Shown: in pieces, positions 37,637-46,040 of the stretch | How positions within the stretch are numbered: the stretch's first letter is position 1 | How the letters are laid out: every line of letters begins with the position of its first letter | Source of the DNA: Labrys sp. KNU-23 | GTDB taxonomy: Bacteria > Pseudomonadota > Alphaproteobacteria > Rhizobiales > Labraceae | Direction of reading: 5' to 3' | Length of the DNA: 64,000 nucleotides | Assembly (NCBI RefSeq): GCF_008330945.1 | Contig: NZ_CP043489.1 | Location: 248,001-312,000, forward strand | Position numbers and translations under genes: made by a program | Notes under the pieces: model-generated | What the model saw: the letters and a program-made list of their open reading frames with translations, nothing else | Database searches by the model: none | Told to the model about the DNA's origin: nothing

Positions 37637-38344
37637 ATGCCCGAAATCCCCGATTTTGCCGCCGCTGCGTCATTGATCGCCGATCCTGCCCGCGCCCTGA
37701 TGCTGACTGCCTTGCTCGACGGCCGCGCTTTGCCGGCCGGTGAGTTGGCCTATGCGGCACGGATTTCGCCCCAAACCGCCAGTTCGCACCTGGCCAAATT
37801 GCTGTCCGGCGGCCTCGTCTCCGTCGAGACGGAGGGGCGTCACCGCTATTATCGCCTGGCGGGCGGGGACGTCGCCGAAGCGCTGGAGCATCTTTCCCTG
37901 CTCGGACCGGAGCAGCCGGTTCGGCGCAAGGCGATCAGCGGCAAGGCGCGCGAATTGCGCCATTGCCGATGCTGCTACGACCATCTGGCAGGGCAGGTCG
38001 GCGTCGCCGTGACCCAGGGCCTGGTCGAGTACGGCTACCTCGTCGCCGTCGCCGACAAGCAATTTCACATCACGGCCGCTGGGGCCGCCTGGTTCAGGTC
38101 GATCGGCCTCGATGTCGACGCGCTGAAACCCACCGCACGCGGGCTCGCCCGTCAATGTCTCGATTGGACCGAGCGGAGCCATCACCTCGCCGGCCCTCTC
38201 GGCGTCAACCTGCTGAGCGTGATGTGCAACCTTGGATGGTTGCGCCGAGCCAAGGAATCGAGAGCGGTTCAGGTCACGCCCAAGGGCTGGATCGAACTCA
38301 GGCGACAACTCGGCATCGATCCCGTTTCGAGCCTGGCAGCATAG
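37637..38344 (+). CDS. ArsR-family winged-helix regulator with C-terminal extension
   Basis: 235 residues, longer than classic ArsR (about 110). The HTH covers residues 8-75 (FAAAASLIADPARALMLTALL, RISPQTASSHLAKLLSGGLVSVETEGRHRYYRL). The second half begins LRHCRCCYDHLAGQVGVAVTQGL, a Cys-rich segment found in a conserved long-ArsR subfamily. Whether the CxCC cluster senses metal or thiol stress is not known. Divergent from the DHA2 exporter. Confidence 0.88.
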   Translation: MPEIPDFAAAASLIADPARALMLTALLDGRALPAGELAYAARISPQTASSHLAKLLSGGLVSVETEGRHRYYRLAGGDVAEALEHLSLLGPEQPVRRKAISGKARELRHCRCCYDHLAGQVGVAVTQGLVEYGYLVAVADKQFHITAAGAAWFRSIGLDVDALKPTARGLARQCLDWTERSHHLAGPLGVNLLSVMCNLGWLRRAKESRAVQVTPKGWIELRRQLGIDPVSSLAA

Positions 38345-38390
38345 GCCTGGGGTCGGGAGGCGCGATGAGGCGTCAATCCCCGGAGGCCAT

Positions 38391-38439
38391 GTGGTCAGGC
38401 CACCTAGCCACTTGAATGTTGGGCAGTCGGTGCTACGCT
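38391..38439 (+). promoter_or_regulatory. candidate promoter and operator of the second FadR operon
   Basis: TTGAAT (38412-38417) and TACGCT (38434-38439) are 16 bases apart. Just upstream, GTGGTCAGGCCAC (38391-38403) is a near-perfect palindrome of the GntR/FadR half-site type (one mismatch). Confidence 0.4.
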
Positions 38440-38473
38440 CAAGGGTGAGCAGAATGACCGGCGGGACAGAACC

Positions 38474-39217
38474 ATGCCGTTTCAGGCCGTGGCGTCGCAA
38501 AGATTGTTTCAGCAGGTTGCCGAGCAGGTCGTCGGCCTCATTCGCTCGGGCGAATTGCCGCCGGGCACGCGCCTGCCTGCCGAGCGCGACCTGGCCAGGA
38601 AACTGGGTGTCAGCCGGCCGGTGGTGCGCGAGGCGATGATTGCCTTGGAGATCTCCGGCTTCGTCGAAGTGAAGACGGGCACGGGCAGCTACGTCTGTGA
38701 CGGGTCGCCACGTGCCGGCGAACTCGGCGATGCCGGCCCTAGTGCCTTCGACCTGCTCGCAGCCCGCCGCATCATCGAAGGCGAGATTGCGGCCACCGCC
38801 GCCGAGATGGCCAAGCCGGCGGATATCGAGCGCCTCGACCAGGCCCTGGCCTGGTACCGGCAGGAATATCTCAAGGGTGAAGACTCCTTCGAGGCCGACC
38901 GCGCCTTCCATCTGGGCATCGCGGAGGCAACCGGCAATCCGGTGCTCACCCGCACGATGGAACTCCTGTGGGGGGACATGCGCGGGCGCATCTTCGACAG
39001 GCTGGGCGAACTGACCAACAACTCCACCAAGCTGCGGACCAACATGGCTGACCACCAGGCCATCCGCGACGCCATTGCCGCAGGTGATGGCGACAAGGCG
39101 CGTCGGGCCATGCAGGCTCACATCGCCAATGTCGAAGCCTATTTTCTGATGGATGCCGCGGAAGACGGCCACACCACACGGACGGGGAACGCCACACGCG
39201 GCAAGACGCGCCGCTGA
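38474..39217 (+). CDS. FadR-subfamily GntR transcriptional regulator
   Basis: 247 residues: winged helix with PPGTRLPAERDLARKLGVSRPVVREAMIALEISGFVEVKTGTGSYV, then a helical FCD domain with the metal/ligand residues in DRAFHLGIAEATGNPVL and DHQAIRDAIAAGDGDKARRAMQAHI. Precedes the PotABCD-like importer by 20 bases in the same direction, so it likely controls it. Confidence 0.92.
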   Translation: MPFQAVASQRLFQQVAEQVVGLIRSGELPPGTRLPAERDLARKLGVSRPVVREAMIALEISGFVEVKTGTGSYVCDGSPRAGELGDAGPSAFDLLAARRIIEGEIAATAAEMAKPADIERLDQALAWYRQEYLKGEDSFEADRAFHLGIAEATGNPVLTRTMELLWGDMRGRIFDRLGELTNNSTKLRTNMADHQAIRDAIAAGDGDKARRAMQAHIANVEAYFLMDAAEDGHTTRTGNATRGKTRR

Positions 39218-39237
39218 CAATCAAACGGGAGGACGTC

Positions 39238-40422
39238 ATGACTGTTCGGATCACTCGCCGCCAGGCGCTCGGCGCTGGCATCGGTCTCGCAACGCTCGGC
39301 CTTGCCAACGCCAGGGCACAGACCCCGGCCCTGCCGAAATCGCCCGTCACACTCAACATCGTCGATGTCGCCGGCAATCTTGCCCTCACCCAGAAGGCCA
39401 TTCAGAACTACGCCAAGGCCAAGCCGGAACTGGTCTCGAAGATCAGCTTCACCAAGGCTCCGGCACCGGACCTTCCCGGCAAGCTGAAGGCCCAGCAGGA
39501 TGCCGGCCGGGTCGACATCGATCTCGTCCTCACCGGCACGGACGCGCTGTCCGCCGGTCTCGACCAGAAGATCTGGGTACCACTGCTCCCGGAGCTCGCC
39601 TCGGCTTTGCCCAAGCTCGACGATATCCTGCTCGCGCCGGCCGCCCGGATGCAGGGGCTGGCGAACGGCGCCGGCGTCATTGTTTCCTATTACCCGTCCG
39701 GGCCATTGATCGAATATGTCCCCGAACGCGTTGCCAAGCCGCCGACCACGGCCGAAGAACTGCTCGCCTATGCCAAGGCTAATCCGAACCGCTTCATCTA
39801 TGCCCGGCCTGCCAATTCGGGACCGGGTCGCACTTTCCTGATGGGGCTTCCCTATATTCTCGGCGACAAGGATCCGAAGGATCCCGTCAATGGCTGGGAG
39901 AAGACCTGGGCCTATCTGAAGGAGCTGGGCGAGAATATCGAATATTATCCCACCGGCACCGGCGCGACGATGAAGGAGTTCGGCGAGGGCTCGCGCGACA
40001 TGACCGTGTCCACCACCGGCTGGGACATCAATCCGCGCGTACTCGGCGTGGTGCCCAAGAGCGCCGCGATCTCGACGCTAAAGGGCTTCCACTGGGTCAC
40101 CGACGCCCATTACGCCTGCATTCCCAAGGGACTCGCCCCGGAAAAGGTCGGGGTGCTGCTCGACCTGATCAGCTTCATGCTGACGCCCGAACAGCAGGCC
40201 TACACCTATGACCAGGGCTATTTCTATCCGGGACCGGCGGTCAAGAACGTCACCCTCGCCATGGCGCCGGAGGACAGCCAGGCCGCCATCGGCGAATTCG
40301 GCCGGCCGGAATATGAAAAGCTGATCGCCGAGATTCCCACCGAACTGCCACTCGAACCCGCCAAGATGGTGGTGGCATTCAACATGTGGGACAAGCAGAT
40401 CGGCGCCGCCAAGACCAAGTGA
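39238..40422 (+). CDS. ABC importer substrate-binding protein (PotD/Fe3+ type)
   Basis: 394 residues. The N-terminus TRRQALGAGIGLATLGLANARAQ is a plausible Tat signal with twin arginines. Mature-region features such as VDLVLTGTDALSAGLDQKIW, the aromatic YYPSGPLIEYVPERV and PAKMVVAFNMWDKQ fit the spermidine/putrescine-thiamine-iron binding-protein cluster. Ligand unclear. GGGAGGACGTC precedes ATG 39238. Confidence 0.88.
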   Translation: MTVRITRRQALGAGIGLATLGLANARAQTPALPKSPVTLNIVDVAGNLALTQKAIQNYAKAKPELVSKISFTKAPAPDLPGKLKAQQDAGRVDIDLVLTGTDALSAGLDQKIWVPLLPELASALPKLDDILLAPAARMQGLANGAGVIVSYYPSGPLIEYVPERVAKPPTTAEELLAYAKANPNRFIYARPANSGPGRTFLMGLPYILGDKDPKDPVNGWEKTWAYLKELGENIEYYPTGTGATMKEFGEGSRDMTVSTTGWDINPRVLGVVPKSAAISTLKGFHWVTDAHYACIPKGLAPEKVGVLLDLISFMLTPEQQAYTYDQGYFYPGPAVKNVTLAMAPEDSQAAIGEFGRPEYEKLIAEIPTELPLEPAKMVVAFNMWDKQIGAAKTK

Positions 40423-40510
40423 CACCCGGCTTTGGGTATCGTCGGGAGACCGTTCCCCATTGGAGGTGGCGGCCTCTCTTTCCGGCATTCGCGGTAAAGC
40501 GGCAGGTTCG

Positions 40511-41572
40511 ATGTCAGCACTCAACAGCTTCAGCCATCTGAGGCTCGACCAGGTCGGGCGCGACTTCGGCGCCATGAACGCCCTGAAGGACCTGTCCTTC
40601 ACGGTTCAGCGCGGCGAGTTCATTGCCCTGCTCGGTCCCTCGGGTTGCGGCAAATCGACCGCCCTCAACTGCATCGCCGGCCTGCTGCCCACCACGCGTG
40701 GCTCGATCTGGCTCGACGACCGCCGCATCGACACGCTCGGCCCGGAAGACCGCGGTTTCGGCATGGTGTTCCAGAACTATGCCCTATTCCCGCATATGAG
40801 CGTCCGAGACAATGTCGGCTTCGGCCTGCGCATGCGCAGCGTACCGCGGGATGAAGCTTCGGCGCGCATCGGCACCGCGCTGGCGACGGTCAGGCTCACC
40901 GACCAGGCCGCCAAGCTGCCCGGCCAATTGTCGGGCGGGCAGCAGCAGCGAGTTGCCATCGCCCGGGCCATCGCGGTGGAACCACCCTTGGTCTTGATGG
41001 ATGAACCCCTGTCCAATCTCGACGCCAAGCTCCGGCTCGAGATGCGCCAGGAGATCCGCCGAATCCATGCCGGGCTCGGCTCGATCACCCTCTATGTCAC
41101 CCATGACCAGGACGAGGCGCTGTCCCTTGCCGACCGCATCATCGTGCTGCGCGACGGCGAGATCCGCCAGATCGGCACACCCGAAGACCTCTATCAGCGC
41201 CCGGCGACGCTGGACGTCGCCGAGTTCATGGGGTTCCGCAACCGCCTGCCAGGCACGACCATCGCTTCATCCGACCATGATGTTACGCTGGACATCGCCG
41301 GGGAGCGCATCGAAGGCATTCCCCGCGAGGCGCTGGACGGGCCAAGGGCGGTCGCGGCGATTCGCCCCGACGACCTGATGGCCGGTGAACGGGGTTTCCC
41401 CGCCATCGTGGAGATCTGCGAATATCGCGGGCACGCCTTCTTCGGCGCAGCCAGGGGGCCGGGCGGCAACGAACTCTTCTTCCGCGCGCGTCAGCGCATG
41501 CAGCCCGGCGACAAGGTGCATCTCAGCGCTGATCCGGCCCGCGTGCTGGTCTTCAACGAGGTGGCGAAATGA
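40511..41572 (+). CDS. ABC importer ATPase (PotA-like)
   Basis: 353 residues: GPSGCGKST, FQNYALFPHMSV, LSGGQQQR, LVLMDEPLSNLDA, THDQ, and a C-terminal TOBE domain (RPDDLMAG). ATG 40511 begins the domain properly; an in-frame start at 40460 lacks support. It overlaps the next permease start in ATGA. Confidence 0.92.
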   Translation: MSALNSFSHLRLDQVGRDFGAMNALKDLSFTVQRGEFIALLGPSGCGKSTALNCIAGLLPTTRGSIWLDDRRIDTLGPEDRGFGMVFQNYALFPHMSVRDNVGFGLRMRSVPRDEASARIGTALATVRLTDQAAKLPGQLSGGQQQRVAIARAIAVEPPLVLMDEPLSNLDAKLRLEMRQEIRRIHAGLGSITLYVTHDQDEALSLADRIIVLRDGEIRQIGTPEDLYQRPATLDVAEFMGFRNRLPGTTIASSDHDVTLDIAGERIEGIPREALDGPRAVAAIRPDDLMAGERGFPAIVEICEYRGHAFFGAARGPGGNELFFRARQRMQPGDKVHLSADPARVLVFNEVAK

Positions 41573-42450
41573 ACGCGCCGCCTGCCATCAGCATGAAAAC
41601 ACGCCTTGCGGCACGCGGTCTTGACGGAGTGACCCTGCTGGCCCTTCCGGCGGTGCTGTTCCTGCTGGCCCTGTTCATCTATCCGTTCTTCTACGGGCTG
41701 TGGCTGTCGTTCCAGCCCAAGGACGGCTCGACCTTCGGCAATTATATCGCCTTCTTCAGCGATCCCGCACTCTACGGCACCATCGCCACCACCCTGTGGA
41801 TCGCAGTACCGGCCACGCTGTTCAACCTGCTCGCCGCCATCCCCGTGGCGTTCCGGGTTCGCCTGCTCGACAATCAGCGCCTGCTCACCACCATCCTGGT
41901 GCTGCCGATCACGCTCGGCACGGTACTGGTGGCCGAGGGCCTGCTCAACTATCTCGGGCCGCAAGGCTGGTTCAACCGGGCGCTCACCCTTGTTGGGGTT
42001 GGCCCGGTCAAGCTCGTCCACAATTACTGGGGCGTGTTCCTGTCGCTGGTGATCACCGGCTTTCCGTTCACCTTCCTGCTGACGCTCTCCTATGTCACCG
42101 GCATCGACCCGGCCCTGGAGAATGCGGCGGCAACGCTGGGCGCCAGGCCGGCCGCGCGCTTTCGCCATATCTTCCTGCCGCTGTTGCTGCCCGGCCTCGC
42201 CGTGACTTTCTGCCTGAGCTTCGTGCAGGCCTTCTCGGTCTATCCCTCGGCCGTCATGCTCGGTGCTCCGGCAGGGCCGACCCGGGTCATCACCATTCCG
42301 GCCTACCAGGCCGCCACCGAGCTCTATGATTATTCGATGGCCTCGGCGATCGCCATGATCATGGGCGCGATCCTGCTGGTCGTCATCGCCATCGTGCTCG
42401 GCCTTCGTTCCCTGGCCTATCGTGGGCCGGCCGGCGGCGGCAAAGGCTAG
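41569..42450 (+). CDS. ABC importer permease 1 (PotB-like)
   Basis: 293 residues with six helices and the coupling loop ENAAATLGARPAARFRHIFLPLLLPGLA. Coupled to the ATPase gene by a 4-base overlap. Confidence 0.92.
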   Translation: MNAPPAISMKTRLAARGLDGVTLLALPAVLFLLALFIYPFFYGLWLSFQPKDGSTFGNYIAFFSDPALYGTIATTLWIAVPATLFNLLAAIPVAFRVRLLDNQRLLTTILVLPITLGTVLVAEGLLNYLGPQGWFNRALTLVGVGPVKLVHNYWGVFLSLVITGFPFTFLLTLSYVTGIDPALENAAATLGARPAARFRHIFLPLLLPGLAVTFCLSFVQAFSVYPSAVMLGAPAGPTRVITIPAYQAATELYDYSMASAIAMIMGAILLVVIAIVLGLRSLAYRGPAGGGKG

Positions 42451-42461
42451 GAGACAGGGTC

Positions 42462-43310
42462 ATGGTCCGTCGAATTTCCCGCCCGCTTTCCGAACGCCTG
42501 TGGTCCACGGCCGTATGGGCGCTGACCATCTTCTTCGTGATCAATCTTCTCGCCGTGATCGCGGCGGTGATCGTCAGTTCCTTCTCGACGCGCTGGCTGG
42601 GCACCTGGCTGCCGCAGGGCTGGACCGCGCGCTGGTACGATTCGGCCTGGGAGGAGTTCCAGCTCGGCGGCGTGCTCATCGTCACATTCCAGGTCGTGTT
42701 CGGCGTGGTGCTCCTGTCGGCCGTGCTCGGCATTCCCGCGGCCTATGCCCTGGCCCGGCGCGATTTCCCCGGCAAGAAGCTGGTGACCTTGCTGTTCCTG
42801 CTGCCACTGCTGGTGCCTCCTGTCACCTACGGCATCCCGTTGACGACGGTTCTCTACAAAGCGGGGCTCGGCAGCACGCTGGCCGGCGTGATCATCGCCA
42901 ATCTGGTGCCCGCTTTGCCTTTCGTCATCCTGGTGATGATCCCCTTCGTCGAGCAGATCGACCCCCGCCTGGAGGCAGCGGCACGAGTGTTCGGCGCACG
43001 CACCGGCTCGGTGTTCCGGCATGTCCTGATTCCGCTGCTGCTGCCGGGTGCTCTTGCAGCCCTGCTGCTGGTGCTGGTGCGCACCATCGCCATGTTCGAG
43101 CTGACTTTCCTGATCGCAGGCTCGGACAGCCAGACGCTGGTCGTCTCGCTTTATGCCGCCGTGACGGCATCGGGGGTCAGGGCGCCGCAATCGGTGGATG
43201 CCATGGCTGTCATCTACATGCTGAGCACGCTGGTCTGGCTGGTCATCGCCCTTCGCTTCATCAACCCGACGCAGATGGTGACGCGGGTGAAACGCCAACC
43301 GGCCCGCTGA
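42462..43310 (+). CDS. ABC importer permease 2 (PotC-like)
   Basis: 282 residues with six helices and the loop EAAARVFGARTGSVFRHVLIPLLLPGALAA. GGAGACAGGGTC precedes ATG 42462, 11 bases after the first permease. Completes the importer. Confidence 0.92.
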   Translation: MVRRISRPLSERLWSTAVWALTIFFVINLLAVIAAVIVSSFSTRWLGTWLPQGWTARWYDSAWEEFQLGGVLIVTFQVVFGVVLLSAVLGIPAAYALARRDFPGKKLVTLLFLLPLLVPPVTYGIPLTTVLYKAGLGSTLAGVIIANLVPALPFVILVMIPFVEQIDPRLEAAARVFGARTGSVFRHVLIPLLLPGALAALLLVLVRTIAMFELTFLIAGSDSQTLVVSLYAAVTASGVRAPQSVDAMAVIYMLSTLVWLVIALRFINPTQMVTRVKRQPAR

Positions 43311-43406
43311 TCCAAGCGCCCCTCGGACTGAAGCCGCCTTGCGCTCACGCAGAAGTGGGATGAAATTTGCGTTCAAGCTGGAATCAAGCACCAATCGGGT
43401 TGGTGG

Positions 43407-44153
43407 ATGATGTCGCCAATAGGATGGGAAGCACTCGGGCAGTGGGGTGAAGATGCAGCTCGCATCGAACCGCTCGCCGGCGGCGTGGCCAACGACGTTT
43501 GGAGCGTGCGCGTCCATGAGCACCTCGCGGTTGGTCGTCTCGGTGCCAGGAGCGACGCTGATCTCGCCTGGGAGACCAACCTCCTGCAACATCTCAACCG
43601 CAAAGGTCTGTCCGTGCCAGTGCCGATTCCGACGATCGATGGCCGGCTGTTCGCGGACGGTCTGGTGGTGATGACATATGTGGAAGGCGGGCCGCCCGAG
43701 ACGGAGGCCGATTGGTGCCGCGTGGCCGAGGCGCTCCGCCGGTTGCATCGGCTGACGAGGAGTTGGCCGCAGCGCCCAGGCTGGCGCTCGTCGACCGATC
43801 TCCTGCTTGCTGAAGCCGGGACCAGGATCAATCTCAGCGCGATGCCACCCGAGGGCGTTATTCGATGCCGAGCTGCGTGGGCGCGGCTTGCCGGGCATCA
43901 GACATGCGTCGTCCACGGCAATCCCGGCAACCCGGGCAACATCCGCATGACCGCGGATCGGGTTGCCTTTATCGACTGGGACGAGGCGCATGTCGATGTG
44001 CCCGACCTTGACCTGGCGCTGCCCTACAACGCCGCCGGTCTCGACGGCGACGCGCATGACATCGCCGCGCAAGCCTCAGCCGCATGGGAGGCCGCCATCT
44101 GCTGGGACGACGATTATGCAATCAGGCGGCTTGCCGAAGTTCGAGCGGTCTGA
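43407..44153 (+). CDS. aminoglycoside-phosphotransferase-like protein with altered catalytic loop
   Basis: 248 residues of the APH/choline-kinase fold: nucleotide-binding PLAGGVANDVWSVRV, the hinge MTYVEGG, and the Mg-binding FIDWDEAHVDVPDLDLALPYN. The catalytic loop normally reads HGDxxxxN, but here it is HGNPGNPGN, so the catalytic Asp is Asn and the loop looks one residue longer. Activity as a kinase is doubtful unless this is a subfamily trait. No operon partners. GGTTGGTGG precedes two adjacent ATGs. Confidence 0.8.
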   Translation: MMSPIGWEALGQWGEDAARIEPLAGGVANDVWSVRVHEHLAVGRLGARSDADLAWETNLLQHLNRKGLSVPVPIPTIDGRLFADGLVVMTYVEGGPPETEADWCRVAEALRRLHRLTRSWPQRPGWRSSTDLLLAEAGTRINLSAMPPEGVIRCRAAWARLAGHQTCVVHGNPGNPGNIRMTADRVAFIDWDEAHVDVPDLDLALPYNAAGLDGDAHDIAAQASAAWEAAICWDDDYAIRRLAEVRAV

Positions 44154-44304
44154 GGGGCGTCATCACCTCAGCTCGATCCTCCGTCGCGAGGCTACGCCTG
44201 AGAATAAATCCGTGCTCACAGACTCACGCTGTCCGCAAGGCGGCCTTCATCGGACGGGTGGATCCGATTGCCGCCGGCCGGAGCGCCTGCTTGCCGCACA
44301 TCGG

Positions 44305-44772
44305 CTACAGCTTCTTGACCAGTCTCAATGTTTCGGCGGCGAAGCCGTTCTTTTCATAGAAATTTCGCCCGCGATGATTGCTGGCAAAGACATCGAGGGA
44401 CAGGGCGGCGTAGCCCTGCTCTCGTGCCCAATCTTCGGCGGCGGCAAGCAATTGCCTCGCCACTCCCGTCCCCTCGGCCGCATCTGTAACGGCAAGAAGC
44501 GCGACATAGCCGATCTTCTGGCCGGTTATGCCATCTGCTCCTGGAAGGGCATGCAGGAAACCGAGGCCGACGCCGACGACGTTCTCGGCAATCAGGCTCA
44601 GGCTCCCCATCGCAGGATCCCTGAGATTGGCGGCGGAAAAGGCATCCTGGAATGACCGGATTTCGGCCTGTTCGTGCAGTTCGGTCTCGATGACTGCCGC
44701 AAGGCGGTGGCCGAGACCGAGCATGAAGCCCAGATCCCGCTCCCCCTCCGCCTTGCGGATACGAATGGTCAT
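44305..44772 (-). CDS. GNAT-family N-acetyltransferase
   Basis: 155 residues with the acetyl-CoA site [50 protein letters not shown] (motif A and B). Substrate unknown. Its start overlaps the tpiA stop by 4 bases, so it is the second gene of a tpiA transcript. Confidence 0.92.
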   Translation of the reverse strand: MTIRIRKAEGERDLGFMLGLGHRLAAVIETELHEQAEIRSFQDAFSAANLRDPAMGSLSLIAENVVGVGLGFLHALPGADGITGQKIGYVALLAVTDAAEGTGVARQLLAAAEDWAREQGYAALSLDVFASNHRGRNFYEKNGFAAETLRLVKKL

Positions 44773-45533
44773 CGACGATAGGCGGAGGCGATGCCGAGAA
44801 AATCCTCGGCCTTGAGCGAGGCGCCGCCCACCAGCGCACCATCGACATTGTCGACGCCCATCAGCTCGGCGGCATTGCTGGGCTTGACCGAGCCGCCATA
44901 GAGCACGCGCACGCCATTGCCCTCTTCGCCAAGGGCCTTCACAAGACGGGCCCGGATGAAGTCGTGCACCTGCTTCACATCCGCAGCCGTCGGAGTCAGG
45001 CCGGTGCCGATCGCCCAGACGGGTTCGTAGGCGATCACGGTGTTGGCCGCATTGGCATCGTCAGGCAGGGATCCCGCAAGCTGGCTACCCACGACATCCA
45101 GAGCCTTGCCCGATTCGCGTTCCGCCCGGGTTTCACCGATGCAGACGATGGCGACGAGGCCGGCGCGCAGCGCCGCCTCGGCCTTGGCCTTGACCGCTGC
45201 GTCCGTCTCGCCGTGATCCGTGCGCCGCTCCGAATGGCCAACGATGACATAGCTCGCGCCAGCATCCTTCAGCATCTCGGCGGAGATGTCGCCCGTATGC
45301 GCACCCGAGGCCTTGGCATGGCAATCCTGCGCCCCGATCCTGATATGCTGGCCAGCCGCTTGCGCTGCAAAGCGGGAAACCAGCGTAAAGGGCGGGCAGA
45401 CCAGAACCTCGGCACCGCCGGCCTCTCCGGCTGCGACGCCGGTCGCAATGGCATCGAGCTCGGTGACCCCCTTGGTCAGACCGTTCATCTTCCAATTGCC
45501 AGCGACGAGCGGGCGCGGCCGGTTTACTGTCAT
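44769..45533 (-). CDS. tpiA: triosephosphate isomerase
   Basis: 254-residue glycolytic enzyme. Catalytic residues are all present: Lys in GNWKMNG, His in VIVGHSERR, Glu in [11 protein letters not shown], and the phosphate loop [13 protein letters not shown] 45533 starts the usual N-terminus; the frame is open further upstream but without similarity. Divergent from ppiD. Confidence 0.96.
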   Translation of the reverse strand: MTVNRPRPLVAGNWKMNGLTKGVTELDAIATGVAAGEAGGAEVLVCPPFTLVSRFAAQAAGQHIRIGAQDCHAKASGAHTGDISAEMLKDAGASYVIVGHSERRTDHGETDAAVKAKAEAALRAGLVAIVCIGETRAERESGKALDVVGSQLAGSLPDDANAANTVIAYEPVWAIGTGLTPTAADVKQVHDFIRARLVKALGEEGNGVRVLYGGSVKPSNAAELMGVDNVDGALVGGASLKAEDFLGIASAYRR

Positions 45534-45540
45534 CTTGCTG

Positions 45541-45830
45541 ATCCTCTTTCTGTCAAACAGGGCGGGCTCAAATTTGAGACCACCCTGGATTGCCGAGTCT
45601 GCTCGGCAGGGCGGGCTCGGAAATCCTGTCGCCTGCCGAGGCCTTCGCCGGGAAACTCTGCTCAGGCCGCCCCGATGCGCCGACTTCACCTAGGCATATT
45701 CCTCCCGATCGGATCTGTGGTCCGATCGGGAGGAATATGCAGGGCATCAAACATCTGCAGAGTTTCCGGGCAAGGGCCATTCGCGAGCCTTGCCCAGAAA
45801 CTCTGCTTGGCGTGCTTAGCAACCTCGTCC
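45541..45830. repeat. cluster of nested palindromes between tpiA and ppiD
   Basis: The centre is a perfect inverted repeat with 20-base arms (45694-45713 and 45721-45740) and a 7-base loop. Outside it GGAAACTCTGC (45651-45661) faces GCAGAGTTTCC (45757-45767), with a further direct copy AGAAACTCTGC at 45796-45806. To the left are CTCAAATTTGAG (45567-45578) and TGCCGAG/CTCGGCA (45591-45608). No gene is here. It looks like a mosaic of interspersed palindromic units; the rest of this gap to 46040 shows nothing clear. Confidence 0.7.
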
Positions 45831-46040
45831 CGGTGGAGCAAGGCATGGATGCCGCAAGAAACCCGCAGCCACGCCATTGCGACGCCACGTGCTCGTCCCT
45901 ATGATGCGCCGCTTTTCGTGCGCCGCCCCTCCCGGGACCGTTCATACGGACCCGAACAAGAGTAGAAACGATGCGGGGTTTCCCGGGCTCTTCGAGACCA
46001 GCCTGGAGAATCCTTTTGCCTTGATGGAACCAAGACACCG

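Noticed and set aside
42447..44072. A 541-codon minus-strand frame
   Set aside because: Opposite to a permease and the APH-like gene; no recognisable domain.
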